Positions 19,342 through 28,368 of a stretch of 64,000 bases of DNA are shown here, piece by piece. Source of the DNA: Paenochrobactrum gallinarii (GTDB lineage: Bacteria; Pseudomonadota; Alphaproteobacteria; Rhizobiales; Rhizobiaceae); NCBI RefSeq assembly GCF_014205685.1, contig NZ_JACIIU010000013.1:25668-89667 (forward strand), read 5' to 3'. The first letter of the stretch is position 1; each line of letters opens with the position of its first letter. A program made the position numbers and the translations under genes. The notes beneath the pieces are model-generated. The model worked only from the letters and a program-made list of their open reading frames with translations. It had not been told where the DNA came from and searched no databases.

Positions 19342-20624
19342 TGAGCAGCAGCACCTCACCAGTAAATATATCTGCAGGCGTTGCTGTTATTGACATCACC
19401 CCGACATGTGGCGTTGCCATGTCCGGTTTTGCCGCTCGCACAAAACCTGCCGAAGGTGCGCATGACCGCCTCAGTGTGCGCGCACTTGTTCTCAACGACA
19501 CCGCTCTTGTCGTTGCCGACGTTATCGGCATCAGTGCAGATATGAGCGCTCGTATTCGTCAGCGCTGTTGCTTAGCCGCAGACAATATTGTTATCAGCGC
19601 TCTGCACAATCATGGCGGGCCAGTGTCCATGGCCGACCGTTTAAGTATTCAAGCCGATGCCGCATGGCTGGAACGGTTGGAAGATGCTTGTGTGACTGCG
19701 ATCAATCAGGCAGCAAACAATCTGCAACCCGTAATCATCACAGCAGCACACGGTTCTGATCCTGATGTCGGGCGTAATCGCCGCCATAAAGACGGGCCGG
19801 TTGACACCGCCTTGCCACTTATCCGGATCCGCGATAGCTCAGGAAAAATGCTGGCACTTATCATCAATTATGCCTGCCACCCTGTTGTTTTAGGCGCAGA
19901 CAACCTTCTCTGGACGGCTGATTATCCTTTTTATGTGCGTGAAAAACTGGAAGAACACTATCCGGAAGCAGTCGCTCTATTTGTGACCGGTGCGATTGGC
20001 GATGTAAATACCGGCCATAACGCCCATGCTTCGGTAAGCCTGACAGCCACACCGGATCGCACTTATGAAAATGCCGAACGCATCGGTGAAAAGATTGTCA
20101 ATGCGGCGATGACAGCACCTGAACAACAGGTGCACGGCACGGTCAGCGCGCAGAATATGACAGTTGAACTAACCTTTGAACGGCGTGAAAAACAAACGCC
20201 ACAAGAACTTTTGGCGCTTTGGCAAAATGAGGCAAAAACTGCTGAACCGGCAAGGCGTGCATTACTTAACTATTGGTGCGACTGGGCAAAGAGCAAGGCC
20301 CTTGAACCATTAGAGCCTCTTGACGCAAGAATTACATTCTTGAACTGGGCGGGCATTGGCATTGCGGCTTTACCCGGCGAAATTTTTGCCCAAAGCGGCC
20401 TTAACATACGCCAAGCATTGCAAACTCACGAGTGTTTGCTGATTGCCGGATTTTCCGATGATAATCCGGGATATATTCCACCGGAGGATGAATATATCCA
20501 TGGCGGTTATGAAGTGGATGAAGCCCACCGTTATTATGGGCAAAGCGCAACTTTTGCCGCCGGATGTGCAGAATTGCTCACAAATGGCATCATCCGTCTC
20601 GCACAAAAAACAACGAAAGAATAA
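19338..20624 (+). CDS. Neutral/alkaline ceramidase-fold hydrolase (PF04734-like), no Ser nucleophile
   Basis: 428 residues with no signal peptide, so cytoplasmic. The sequence follows the N-terminal catalytic domain of neutral ceramidases. Zinc-site residues are recognisable: SALHNHGGP (His90/His92), NYACHPVV (His181), ALPGEIFAQSG (Glu348) and NPGYIPPEDEY (Tyr379). The motif GDVS, which carries the ceramidase nucleophilic serine, reads GDVNTGH here (Asn224). The immunoglobulin-like C-terminal domain of true ceramidases is absent. Ceramide hydrolysis is therefore unlikely. An amide or ester hydrolase acting on an acylated sugar would fit the operon. It overlaps nagA by 4 nt. Confidence 0.78.
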   Translation: MMSSSTSPVNISAGVAVIDITPTCGVAMSGFAARTKPAEGAHDRLSVRALVLNDTALVVADVIGISADMSARIRQRCCLAADNIVISALHNHGGPVSMADRLSIQADAAWLERLEDACVTAINQAANNLQPVIITAAHGSDPDVGRNRRHKDGPVDTALPLIRIRDSSGKMLALIINYACHPVVLGADNLLWTADYPFYVREKLEEHYPEAVALFVTGAIGDVNTGHNAHASVSLTATPDRTYENAERIGEKIVNAAMTAPEQQVHGTVSAQNMTVELTFERREKQTPQELLALWQNEAKTAEPARRALLNYWCDWAKSKALEPLEPLDARITFLNWAGIGIAALPGEIFAQSGLNIRQALQTHECLLIAGFSDDNPGYIPPEDEYIHGGYEVDEAHRYYGQSATFAAGCAELLTNGIIRLAQKTTKE

Positions 20625-20665
20625 CAAAATAAACAACCAAAATCATGCAAATCTGCTTTGTTAAC

Positions 20666-20687
20666 TTGACACGCAACCGGTTGCATG
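20666..20687 (+). promoter_or_regulatory. Promoter -35 and LacI-family operator 2 (upstream of sugar SBP)
   Basis: CACGCAACCGGTTGCATG at 20670-20687 differs by one base from operator 1 and keeps the perfect core GCAACCGGTTGC. A TTGACA hexamer at 20666-20671 again overlaps it. The binding-protein gene starts at 20720, so the transport genes have their own repressed promoter inside the cluster. Confidence 0.82.
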
Positions 20688-20719
20688 AGAAATTTTACAT
20701 TAAAATGAGGGAGGAAGTA

Positions 20720-22048
20720 ATGACAATAATTAATAAAATCTGGTCAAAACAGTTTGTCGTTCAGACATCAGCCAACAAAAAAACCATCTTTAGCGCTGTG
20801 CTCAGCGCAGGGCTTCTCGCTGGTCTTTCTGGGGTTTCCGCCGAAACACTGACCGTTTGGAGCGGCTATCCGGAAATGGCGCCGTTCTATCAGCATGTTG
20901 CTGAAGGCATGAAGGAAAAATTTCCTGATTTGCAGGTAAAAGTAGAAGCCATTGCACTGCGTGAACATGAAAAACGCGTCGCTCTTGGTCTGTCATCGGG
21001 CACATCCGACACAACCGTTATTGAGCTTTCCGGCTCCACCGCCAGCCGTTATATTGAAAACGAACTGCTGCCAGCAGCGCCAGACGAAGTTGCATCTTTT
21101 GTGAAAGATCCGGCCAATTTTGGTTCGTTCTTCAGCCAGACCGCTAGCATGGATGGCACCGTTTACGGTGTGCCATTGTTCCGCGGTCAGGGTTCGCTTT
21201 TCTATAATACCGAAATGTTTGCGGCAGCCGGTCTTGATCGCGCGCCAAAAACCATGGAAGAATATTCGCAATTCGCTGAAAAGCTCACCAAACGTGACGC
21301 TTCCGGCAAGCCGACCGTCTCTGGTTGGAGCCTTCGTTTGACTGGTGGCGGTCAGGGTATTGCCGAGAAATTCTGGATCAACTTGTTCCAGTTTGGCGGC
21401 AACGTCGTCAAGCAAACAGATGACGGTAAATGGGTCACTGATTTTGCCAATGAGGCTGGCCGTAAGGCGCTCAAGCAATATCTGGAAAATGTTTACACGC
21501 TGAAAACCGTTACACCGGAAATGCCTGCGGATGCGGAAGCATTTGAGCGCGGTGAAACTGCCATGTTCATCCGTGAGTCATGGGTTATCAGCGATATTGC
21601 GTCCAAGGCACCCGATCTGAAATATGCCACGGCCCCGCTGCCGCGCGGCTCCATCGGCCTGCCAAACAATCTTTATGTTGCGGGCGAAGGAGACAAGGCC
21701 AATATTGGTTGGGAATTTGCCAAAGCTGCCAACACTCCGGAAAATCTTGTCTGGATGCTCAAAAATGTTGGCTGGCTGCCAAACCGTTCCGGCGTTGATT
21801 ATTCATCGGTCACCAACAGCCAACCGGCTTTTGCAGCGTTTGTTGATTATCCTGAAGGTTATGAGTTCTTCACTTTGCCATCCATTGGTCCGGTTGAAGA
21901 AATTCTCACACGCTTTGCAGCCCAGCTGACCAATGCTTTCGGCAATGCCAAACTGGTCAATGATGATGCGGCGATTGATGCTTTCTTGAAAACTGCCAGC
22001 GAAGAGATTGAGAAAATTCTCGATCGTGAAGACCTGCTCGGCAAATAA
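20720..22048 (+). CDS. Sugar ABC transporter substrate-binding protein (family 1)
   Basis: 442 residues from the ATG at 20720, with GAGGGAGGAAG upstream. An in-frame ATG at 20645 lies upstream of the operator and promoter and is rejected. A long signal peptide (about 37 residues, ending GLSGVSA) sends it to the periplasm. The mature part ETLTVWSGYPEM and the later GQGSLFYNTEMF and FERGETAMFI blocks are typical of MalE/UgpB-type oligosaccharide-binding proteins. It presumably binds the amino-sugar oligosaccharide used by this locus. A strong hairpin follows the stop. Confidence 0.93.
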   Translation: MTIINKIWSKQFVVQTSANKKTIFSAVLSAGLLAGLSGVSAETLTVWSGYPEMAPFYQHVAEGMKEKFPDLQVKVEAIALREHEKRVALGLSSGTSDTTVIELSGSTASRYIENELLPAAPDEVASFVKDPANFGSFFSQTASMDGTVYGVPLFRGQGSLFYNTEMFAAAGLDRAPKTMEEYSQFAEKLTKRDASGKPTVSGWSLRLTGGGQGIAEKFWINLFQFGGNVVKQTDDGKWVTDFANEAGRKALKQYLENVYTLKTVTPEMPADAEAFERGETAMFIRESWVISDIASKAPDLKYATAPLPRGSIGLPNNLYVAGEGDKANIGWEFAKAANTPENLVWMLKNVGWLPNRSGVDYSSVTNSQPAFAAFVDYPEGYEFFTLPSIGPVEEILTRFAAQLTNAFGNAKLVNDDAAIDAFLKTASEEIEKILDREDLLGK

Positions 22049-22070
22049 GTATTTCAACAGCAGTCTTTCT

Positions 22071-22098
22071 GGTCGGGCAACATTGCCCGACCCGTTTT
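22071..22098 (+). terminator. Hairpin with T tract after the sugar SBP gene (attenuator)
   Basis: GGTCGGGCAA/TTGCCCGACC (22071-22080 with 22083-22092) followed by CGTTTTTC. It lies between the binding protein and its permeases. It would trim read-through and protect the upstream message, giving excess binding protein. Confidence 0.78.
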
Positions 22099-22101
22099 TC
22101 C

Positions 22102-22161
22102 AATGCCACTTTTCCAAGGTCTGTTTTCTAAGGCCCATTTTTTAAGGCCCATTTTCTAAGG
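22102..22161 (+). repeat. Degenerate 14-16 nt tandem repeats before the permease gene
   Basis: Between the hairpin and the permease ribosome site the sequence repeats a unit close to AAGGCCCATTTTCT. Two nearly exact copies are at 22130-22157, and two weaker copies stand in front of them. The last partial copy merges with the AAGGGAAG ribosome site at 22157-22164. Confidence 0.55.
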
Positions 22162-22169
22162 GAAGAGCC

Positions 22170-23054
22170 ATGCTGACCCGTAAACGATGGATTTTTGCAA
22201 TTCTGGCAATCCTCCCGACGCTTGCCATTTTCTCATGGATGCGGATTTATCCCATCGTCGACACATTGCGGCTCAGCCTGCATAAATGGGATCTGCTGTC
22301 GAAGAAAAAGCCCTTCATCGGCCTCGACAATTTTCGCGAATTAATGAGCGATCAGCTCTTTCTGGATGCACTGGTAAATACCAGTATCATCGCTTTCGGC
22401 GTGCTGATTATCACCATTCCAACCGCAATGGTAATTGCCGGCCTTATCCATCATCGCAGCACATCGCGTTTTTCCGCCTTTTTCGAAACCGCGATTTTCA
22501 TTCCCTATATTGTTTCGCTCGTTCCCGCGGCGATGGCATGGAAATGGATATTTGATGCGCGTCTTGGCCCTTTAAACGCCTTTTTGTCGATCTTCGGCAT
22601 CAGTCCGCAGCCATGGCTTTTTGATCCGGTTTTATCGGTTATTTGCATGATTATTCTGTGCTCTTGGCAGGCACTTGGTTATGCGGTTTTGATCTATCTG
22701 GTCGGCTTTAAAAGCCTTCCCGTTTCGCTTTATGAAGCAGCCAAGCTTGATGGCGCCACAGCGCGGCAATCCTTCTGGCACTTATCTGTGCCGATGCTCA
22801 AGCCGATTACCCTTTACGTATCCGTTGTGACGCTTGTTTCCGGCTTTAACGTCTATGCGCAAGCCTTTGTGCTGGCCTCAGACTCACAAGGCGCGCCAGG
22901 TCGTCAGGTTCGCGTGCTGGTGCTTGATATGCTGGAAAACAGCTTCCGCAATTACCGTATCGGCTATGCGGCGTCCGAGGCTGTCGTACTGCTTGCCATT
23001 GTATTGGTGCTCACCCTGATCCAGTTTACTCTGTTACGTGAAAAGGGCCGGTAA
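22170..23054 (+). CDS. Sugar ABC transporter permease (MalF/UgpA type)
   Basis: 294 residues, six membrane helices. The binding-protein-dependent transport signature (EAAKLDGATARQSFWHLSVPML, about 188-210) is the EAA loop that docks on the ATPase. The N-terminal IYPIVDTLRLSLHKWDLL segment is typical of the family. AAGGGAAG precedes the ATG. It overlaps the next permease by one base (TAATG), so the two are translated as a pair. Confidence 0.93.
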   Translation: MLTRKRWIFAILAILPTLAIFSWMRIYPIVDTLRLSLHKWDLLSKKKPFIGLDNFRELMSDQLFLDALVNTSIIAFGVLIITIPTAMVIAGLIHHRSTSRFSAFFETAIFIPYIVSLVPAAMAWKWIFDARLGPLNAFLSIFGISPQPWLFDPVLSVICMIILCSWQALGYAVLIYLVGFKSLPVSLYEAAKLDGATARQSFWHLSVPMLKPITLYVSVVTLVSGFNVYAQAFVLASDSQGAPGRQVRVLVLDMLENSFRNYRIGYAASEAVVLLAIVLVLTLIQFTLLREKGR

Positions 23055-23938
23055 TGACCCAAGTTCAAACCACACAAACAGCTGACCACCATCAAGACGG
23101 GCAACGCTTGCGGCGTAAAAAGCGCAATGTCAATCTATCGATTGATGTGCTGCTTTTTGTGATCTCGATCTCTATGCTGTTGCCACTGATATTTTTGGTC
23201 GCGAACGCGTTCAAAACACCGCAAGAAATGCTCACATGGCCGCCGACCATTATTCCGGCGGATCCAACTCTTGAAAATTTTAAGTCGGTTTTGAGTGACA
23301 CACCGCTTTTGCGCTGGATCATGAACAGCATTCTGTTTGCATGTCTTTCCACCATCTGCATTGTCGCCACATCCGCAATTGCCGGTTATGTGCTGGGCAA
23401 ATTCCGCTATCGCAGCATGAATATTATCTTCGCGCTCTTCTTGGCAACGGCGGTGGTGCCTTTTGAAGTCTATATGATCCCGCTCTATTTTCAGGTCAAA
23501 AGCTTAGGCCTGCTGAATTCCGTCTGGGGATTATTATTCGGCTATATGGTGATGAGCTTTGGCATTTTTCTTATCCGTCAAAATGTCATTCACTCCATTC
23601 CGGATGAATTACTGGAAGCAGCACGCATTGATGGTGCCAGTGAGTTTTGGATTTTTCTGCGCATTGTTCTGCCGCTCTTACGCGGTGCATTGGCTGCACT
23701 TGCAGTTCTGGCTTTTTTCCAGGCATGGACATCATTCGCATGGCCGATGATTGTGGCAACAACGCGTGAGAGCTATACAATTGAAGTCGGGCTTGCACTG
23801 TTCCAAACCGGTTTCACCGTTGATTTGGGTCGCCTCAGCGCCGCTTCGGCCACCGTGCTTATTCCGTCTGTTCTTCTCTTTGTTCTGCTGCGCCGCAACT
23901 TTGTTCAAGGTGTCGCCAGCACCGGCATGAAGGAATAA
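23054..23938 (+). CDS. Sugar ABC transporter permease (MalG/UgpE type)
   Basis: 294 residues, six membrane helices after a charged N-terminus. The EAA loop LLEAARIDGASEFWIFLRIVLPLLR is conserved. It forms a heterodimer with the preceding permease. The next gene starts immediately at 23939. Confidence 0.93.
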   Translation: MTQVQTTQTADHHQDGQRLRRKKRNVNLSIDVLLFVISISMLLPLIFLVANAFKTPQEMLTWPPTIIPADPTLENFKSVLSDTPLLRWIMNSILFACLSTICIVATSAIAGYVLGKFRYRSMNIIFALFLATAVVPFEVYMIPLYFQVKSLGLLNSVWGLLFGYMVMSFGIFLIRQNVIHSIPDELLEAARIDGASEFWIFLRIVLPLLRGALAALAVLAFFQAWTSFAWPMIVATTRESYTIEVGLALFQTGFTVDLGRLSAASATVLIPSVLLFVLLRRNFVQGVASTGMKE

Positions 23939-25177
23939 ATGATGAATTTTCTTGATGCAGCCCGCAGCCAATATTTAGCTGTTAATAGCGGCACATTTTA
24001 CTGGATGCTGTCACGTGCGCCGTTACAGGGTGGTTTTCTGAACACCAAGCATAACAGCCTTACCTTGCAAGATTATGGTAATGCTGATGGCATGCGCGGG
24101 CCCGATTATACCTATGGATGGATACAAGGTCGCGGGCTGGAAGCACTCGCCACTCATGCTAATTTTTTTGATCTGGAATTACCGCCACTCGCTACAAAAC
24201 TCGATGCCACAGGCAAGGCGCTTTATCCGCTTTTGGAAAAGCTCATTGCCAAAGACGGTCATGCTTATTTTTGTTATGATCCAGACCATAATCCGGTTTA
24301 TCCGGATCAAAACTACAAGCTTGCCCGCCAAAATCCGGCCAACAACATCTACACCTATTCTGACGCCTTCGTGTCAAAAGGGTTGATGGTTGCAAGCAAT
24401 CGTTATCACGGCGCGCCTGATAAAAACCATGTCGCCTATCTGGACAATGTCATTCAGGCAATTGAGAACGGACGTTTTCAGATCGACGAACGCCAGCCTC
24501 TGTCAAAAATGGCAATCGAAAAGCAACCAGATGACATCGGCCCCCGCATGATCTTGCTTGGTGCTGCCGCCCTTTTCAATCGTGTTGGTCTGCATAATCA
24601 CACGGCCTATGCCGGACGCTTTATCAGTCATATTATCGACCGGCATTTCGATGTGAAAACCGGCTTACTACGTAATGTGCCCGAAGGTGATGAATGCAAT
24701 GTCGGCCATGGCATTGAATTTGTTGGTTTCGCGCTCGATTATTTGGGCGAGGACGCGGACCCTTCACTAATTAAAAACTTAGAAAAAATTCTGCTCGCTT
24801 CATTCAAAACAGGCTTTATCAATCCGGGTATTGCTTTGTCAGTTTCGGTTGCCACAACCCAAGCCACCAATAAAACCTGCCCGTGGTGGTCACTGCCAGA
24901 AACAATCCGTGCGGCAGCGCTGCTTTATGAACGCAACCGCAGCAATGAAGTTCTTGATGTCTGGAAAACGGCTGATCAAGCCTTCTTCAAAAATTACTGG
25001 CTCGGCACGCCACCATTAGCACGTCAAACCATGACGCAAGATGGCCAGATCGATTTTGTACCTGCCACACCGGATCTTGATCCGGGCTACCATACCGGCC
25101 TCAGCCTGCTTGCTGCCCTTCAGGTGGCAGACAGATTAAGCAATAAATCTTCATTATCTGCAACGCATAAGGTTTAA
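23939..25177 (+). CDS. AGE-family (N-acylglucosamine 2-epimerase-like) protein
   Basis: 412 residues with the helical repeats of an (alpha/alpha)6 barrel. The pattern fits the AGE/cellobiose-2-epimerase superfamily: [12 protein letters not shown] near 59-70, [13 protein letters not shown] around His257, [16 protein letters not shown], and a C-terminal PGYHTG around His385. Two histidines at comparable places act as acid/base catalysts in the family. Members interconvert GlcNAc and ManNAc or epimerise sugar reducing ends. The substrate here is unknown. GH88-type hydrolases share the fold, but the His motifs favour AGE. The start is ATG at 23939 or 23942, following AAGGA. Confidence 0.72.
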   Translation: MMNFLDAARSQYLAVNSGTFYWMLSRAPLQGGFLNTKHNSLTLQDYGNADGMRGPDYTYGWIQGRGLEALATHANFFDLELPPLATKLDATGKALYPLLEKLIAKDGHAYFCYDPDHNPVYPDQNYKLARQNPANNIYTYSDAFVSKGLMVASNRYHGAPDKNHVAYLDNVIQAIENGRFQIDERQPLSKMAIEKQPDDIGPRMILLGAAALFNRVGLHNHTAYAGRFISHIIDRHFDVKTGLLRNVPEGDECNVGHGIEFVGFALDYLGEDADPSLIKNLEKILLASFKTGFINPGIALSVSVATTQATNKTCPWWSLPETIRAAALLYERNRSNEVLDVWKTADQAFFKNYWLGTPPLARQTMTQDGQIDFVPATPDLDPGYHTGLSLLAALQVADRLSNKSSLSATHKV

Positions 25178-25182
25178 GAGAC

Positions 25183-26250
25183 ATGGCTTCTGTTGAAATT
25201 GCAAACGTCACCAAGGCCTATGGTCAGCTTGAAACCATCAAGGGCGTTTCAGTTGATGTGCCCGATGGTTCATTTGTCGTACTTGTCGGCCCTTCGGGCT
25301 GCGGCAAATCCACATTGCTGCGTATGATTGCAGGGCTTGAAGACATCACCGGCGGTGAAATCCGTATCGGTGGCCGAGTGGTCAATGATGTGGAACCCAA
25401 ACACCGTGACATTGCGATGGTGTTCCAAAATTATGCGCTTTATCCGCATATGACCATTGCCGAAAATATGGGTTTCTCGCTACGCTTGGCTAAAAAGCCA
25501 GCGGCAGAAATTCAGTCACGCGTTGCAGAAGCTGCACGGATGCTGGGTCTTTCTGATTATCTTGACCGCTATCCAAAACAGCTTTCCGGTGGTCAGCGCC
25601 AACGTGTGGCGATGGGCCGTGCAGTGGTTCGCAATCCGCAGGTTTTCCTCTTTGACGAACCGCTTTCCAATCTGGATGCAAAGCTGCGTGTACAAATGCG
25701 TGCTGAGCTCAAAGAACTGCATGCACGCCTGAAAACAACAACCATTTACGTCACCCACGATCAGATTGAAGCCATGACGATGGCCGATAAAATCGTCGTC
25801 ATGAAAGACGGCTTGATTGAACAGGTGGGCTCACCGCTTGAGCTTTATGATCATCCGGCCAATGTTTTTGTGGCCAGCTTCATTGGTTCTCCGTCGATGA
25901 ATTTCATCAAAGGTAAAGTGTCAGCAGATCAAAAGTCAGTACAAACAGCTGATGGTATAAACCTGCCTCTTGGTTCGGCCACCGCACTGGCAGGCGGTAA
26001 CGATGTAACTTTCGGCATTCGCCCGGAGCATCTGACGCTGACAGATGAAACGCAGGGCATTCCGGTCACCATTACCAATCTGGAACCGACAGGATCTGAC
26101 ACATTCATTCAAGGGATGATCGGTACTCAAAAGATTGAAGTGCAATTGCACCAACGCCTGAATGCACGCATCGCAGACACAGTATATTTAAACTATGCGA
26201 CTGAAAACGTGCATCTTTTTGATGCCACAACCGGCATCCGTATTAACTAA
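25183..26250 (+). CDS. Sugar ABC transporter ATP-binding protein (UgpC/MsmK type)
   Basis: 355 residues. Walker [10 protein letters not shown] is at 36-44. The signature [14 protein letters not shown], Walker [16 protein letters not shown] and switch His [12 protein letters not shown] follow. A C-terminal TOBE/OB domain (about 240-355, FGIRPEHL) is typical of carbohydrate importers, where it can receive regulatory signals. It energises the two permeases upstream. Confidence 0.95.
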   Translation: MASVEIANVTKAYGQLETIKGVSVDVPDGSFVVLVGPSGCGKSTLLRMIAGLEDITGGEIRIGGRVVNDVEPKHRDIAMVFQNYALYPHMTIAENMGFSLRLAKKPAAEIQSRVAEAARMLGLSDYLDRYPKQLSGGQRQRVAMGRAVVRNPQVFLFDEPLSNLDAKLRVQMRAELKELHARLKTTTIYVTHDQIEAMTMADKIVVMKDGLIEQVGSPLELYDHPANVFVASFIGSPSMNFIKGKVSADQKSVQTADGINLPLGSATALAGGNDVTFGIRPEHLTLTDETQGIPVTITNLEPTGSDTFIQGMIGTQKIEVQLHQRLNARIADTVYLNYATENVHLFDATTGIRIN

Positions 26251-26299
26251 AGCCAAATTCGTCTTAGACTGAATTAAAGAATGAAGTGAGGAATTTGAC

Positions 26300-27499
26300 A
26301 TGCGTCAGGGATGGAGATGGTTTGGCCCCAATGGAGGCATACCATTAGATGCAGTGCGGCAAGCTGGGGCAACTGACATTGTGTCAGCTTTGCATGAAGT
26401 GCCGATTGGTCAAGCCTGGACATCCGATCAGGTGCGTGCACGCAAAAACCTGATTGAGAACACCCCTTCCGGCCGTACACCTCTTATCTGGTCGGTTGTT
26501 GAAAGCATTCCGATTTCGGATAAAATCAAGCGTGAGGGACGTGCAGCAAGTCAGGATATCGCAGCATGGATCGCTTCCATGGAAGCACTGGCTGAAAATG
26601 ACATTAAGGTCATCTGCTATAATTTCATGCCGGTAGTGGATTGGTGTCGTACCGATCTTGATTATGAAGTCTCCACCGGCGCGACAGCAATGTATTTCGA
26701 TCAGAACCGCTTTGCCGCGTTTGACTTGCATATTTTGCAACGTAAAGACGCCGAGAAAGACTATTCAGAAGCAGATCGTATTGCGGCACGCTCTACCTTT
26801 GAAGCAATGAGCGACGATGATATCAACCAGCTGATTGCCAATATTGCCAGCGCATTGCCCGGCTCTACAACCGAGCCACTTACAATTCCGGCATTCCGTG
26901 AAAAACTCGAAACCTATACCCATATTGATGCAGACCAACTCCGCCAGAACCTGATTGAGTTCTTGGAAGAAGTAACACCGGTTGCTGAAAAACTTGGTGT
27001 TCGCCTGACATTGCATCCAGATGATCCGCCTCGCTCACTCTTCGGCTTGCCACGTATCGCATCGAATGAAGCCGATTATGCGGCGATTTTTGATGCCGTA
27101 CCATCACAAGCCAATGGCATGTGTTTTTGCTCAGGCAGCCTTGGTGTCAATGCGGATAATGATTTACCAGCTATGGCCAAACGCTTTGCTTCGCGCATTT
27201 ATTTTTCGCATTTGCGCGCAACAACACGGCTTGGCGATGGTCGCAGCTTCTATGAAGCTGCACATCTCGAAGGCGATGTGGATATGGTTGCCCTATTACG
27301 CGTTCTTGTTCAGGAAGACCGCAAGCGTGACAAGGGCGATAAAATTATTTTCCGTTCTGACCACGGCCATCGCATGCTGGATGACTTAGACAAGAAAGTA
27401 ACACCTGGCTATCCGGTGATCGGCCGTATGCGTGGGCTAGCCGAGCTTCGCGGCATTATTACTGCGCTTGATCCTCAGGCACTCTGTACCGTTAAATAG
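26300..27499 (+). CDS. uxuA: D-mannonate dehydratase
   Basis: 399 residues, the normal UxuA length. It dehydrates D-mannonate to 2-keto-3-deoxygluconate in glucuronate breakdown. Family blocks include MRQGWRWFGPNGG, CYNFMPVVDWCRTDL, LTLHPDDPP, GMCFCSGSLG and FRSDHGHRMLDD. These hold the metal-binding residues. It ends the LacI-regulated run and is followed by a strong terminator. No uxaC or uxuB is seen here, so mannonate must come from elsewhere or from the operon's own, uncharacterised steps. Confidence 0.95.
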   Translation: MRQGWRWFGPNGGIPLDAVRQAGATDIVSALHEVPIGQAWTSDQVRARKNLIENTPSGRTPLIWSVVESIPISDKIKREGRAASQDIAAWIASMEALAENDIKVICYNFMPVVDWCRTDLDYEVSTGATAMYFDQNRFAAFDLHILQRKDAEKDYSEADRIAARSTFEAMSDDDINQLIANIASALPGSTTEPLTIPAFREKLETYTHIDADQLRQNLIEFLEEVTPVAEKLGVRLTLHPDDPPRSLFGLPRIASNEADYAAIFDAVPSQANGMCFCSGSLGVNADNDLPAMAKRFASRIYFSHLRATTRLGDGRSFYEAAHLEGDVDMVALLRVLVQEDRKRDKGDKIIFRSDHGHRMLDDLDKKVTPGYPVIGRMRGLAELRGIITALDPQALCTVK

Positions 27500-27521
27500 A
27501 TTAAACACCATAAACGAAAAT

Positions 27522-27555
27522 GGCCTGCATGATACAATCATGCAGGCCGTTTTTT
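27522..27555 (+). terminator. Bidirectional terminator after uxuA
   Basis: An 11-bp perfect stem GGCCTGCATGA/TCATGCAGGCC (27522-27532 with 27538-27548) followed by GTTTTTT. The other strand shows ATTTTCGTTT after the stem, so it also ends the convergent peptide-transport operon. Confidence 0.88.
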
Positions 27556-27582
27556 AAATGCAGACTTATTAGTAAAACTGCG

Positions 27583-28368
27583 TCAAGCTTCCTGACGGCG
27601 TTCAACGGCTTCAATACTGGCTTGCAGAAAGCTTTGCGTATATTCAGCATTGGCACGGGATTGGCGCAGATCATCAGCCGTCAATTCTTCCAGAATAACG
27701 CCCTTATGCATCACGCCAACGCGCTCGCAAATATGCGCGACCACTGCCAAATCATGACTCACCATCAGATAGGTGAGATTCCTTTCGCGGCGAAGTACCT
27801 TCAGCAGATTGAGAATTTCTGCCTGCACAGAAACATCCAGTGCAGAGGTTGGCTCATCCAGCAGCAAAACTTCAGGCTCGATAATCAAAGCCCGCGCAAT
27901 AGCCACGCGCTGACGCTGACCGCCCGATAATTCATGCGGATAACGATAGAGAAAGCTCGGGCCCAGACCCACTGCTTTCAGCACATCCAGAATACGCTCT
28001 TCCTTGCGATCCATATTGTGAATGGCAAGGCTTTCCGCCAGCACTTTATGCACTTGCTTACGCGGATGCAGTGAAGCATATGGATCTTGAAACACCATCT
28101 GCACACGGCGGAAAAAAGCTTTGTCGCGTTGCTGGCCGAGCTTTACATTATCAAAGACAAAATCGCCCTGATAATGCGGAATAAGCCCTGCAAGGGCACG
28201 CAGGATCGTCGATTTACCGCAGCCGGATTCACCGATCAAACCATAAGCTTCACCACGTTCAATGTGGAAATTGACCTGCTTGACGACGCGGGCACGCTTG
28301 CTGCCTTTACCAAAGCTGATGGAAAGATTGCGCACATCAACGAAAGGAGCTTGTGTCATATCTGTCAT
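27583..28368 (-). CDS. Peptide ABC transporter ATP-binding protein (DppF/OppF type)
   Basis: 261 residues. Walker A GESGCGKST, signature [14 protein letters not shown] and Walker B LLLDEPTSALD are intact. It overlaps the preceding ATPase gene by 4 nt (ATGA). With its partner it powers import of oligopeptides through the two permeases encoded upstream. It is the last gene of the minus-strand peptide operon. Confidence 0.93.
   Translation of the reverse strand: MTDMTQAPFVDVRNLSISFGKGSKRARVVKQVNFHIERGEAYGLIGESGCGKSTILRALAGLIPHYQGDFVFDNVKLGQQRDKAFFRRVQMVFQDPYASLHPRKQVHKVLAESLAIHNMDRKEERILDVLKAVGLGPSFLYRYPHELSGGQRQRVAIARALIIEPEVLLLDEPTSALDVSVQAEILNLLKVLRRERNLTYLMVSHDLAVVAHICERVGVMHKGVILEELTADDLRQSRANAEYTQSFLQASIEAVERRQEA

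Noticed and set aside
20645..20719. Upstream ATG extension of the sugar-binding protein
   Set aside because: It would place the start upstream of the promoter and operator and ahead of the signal peptide; the ATG at 20720 has an excellent ribosome site.
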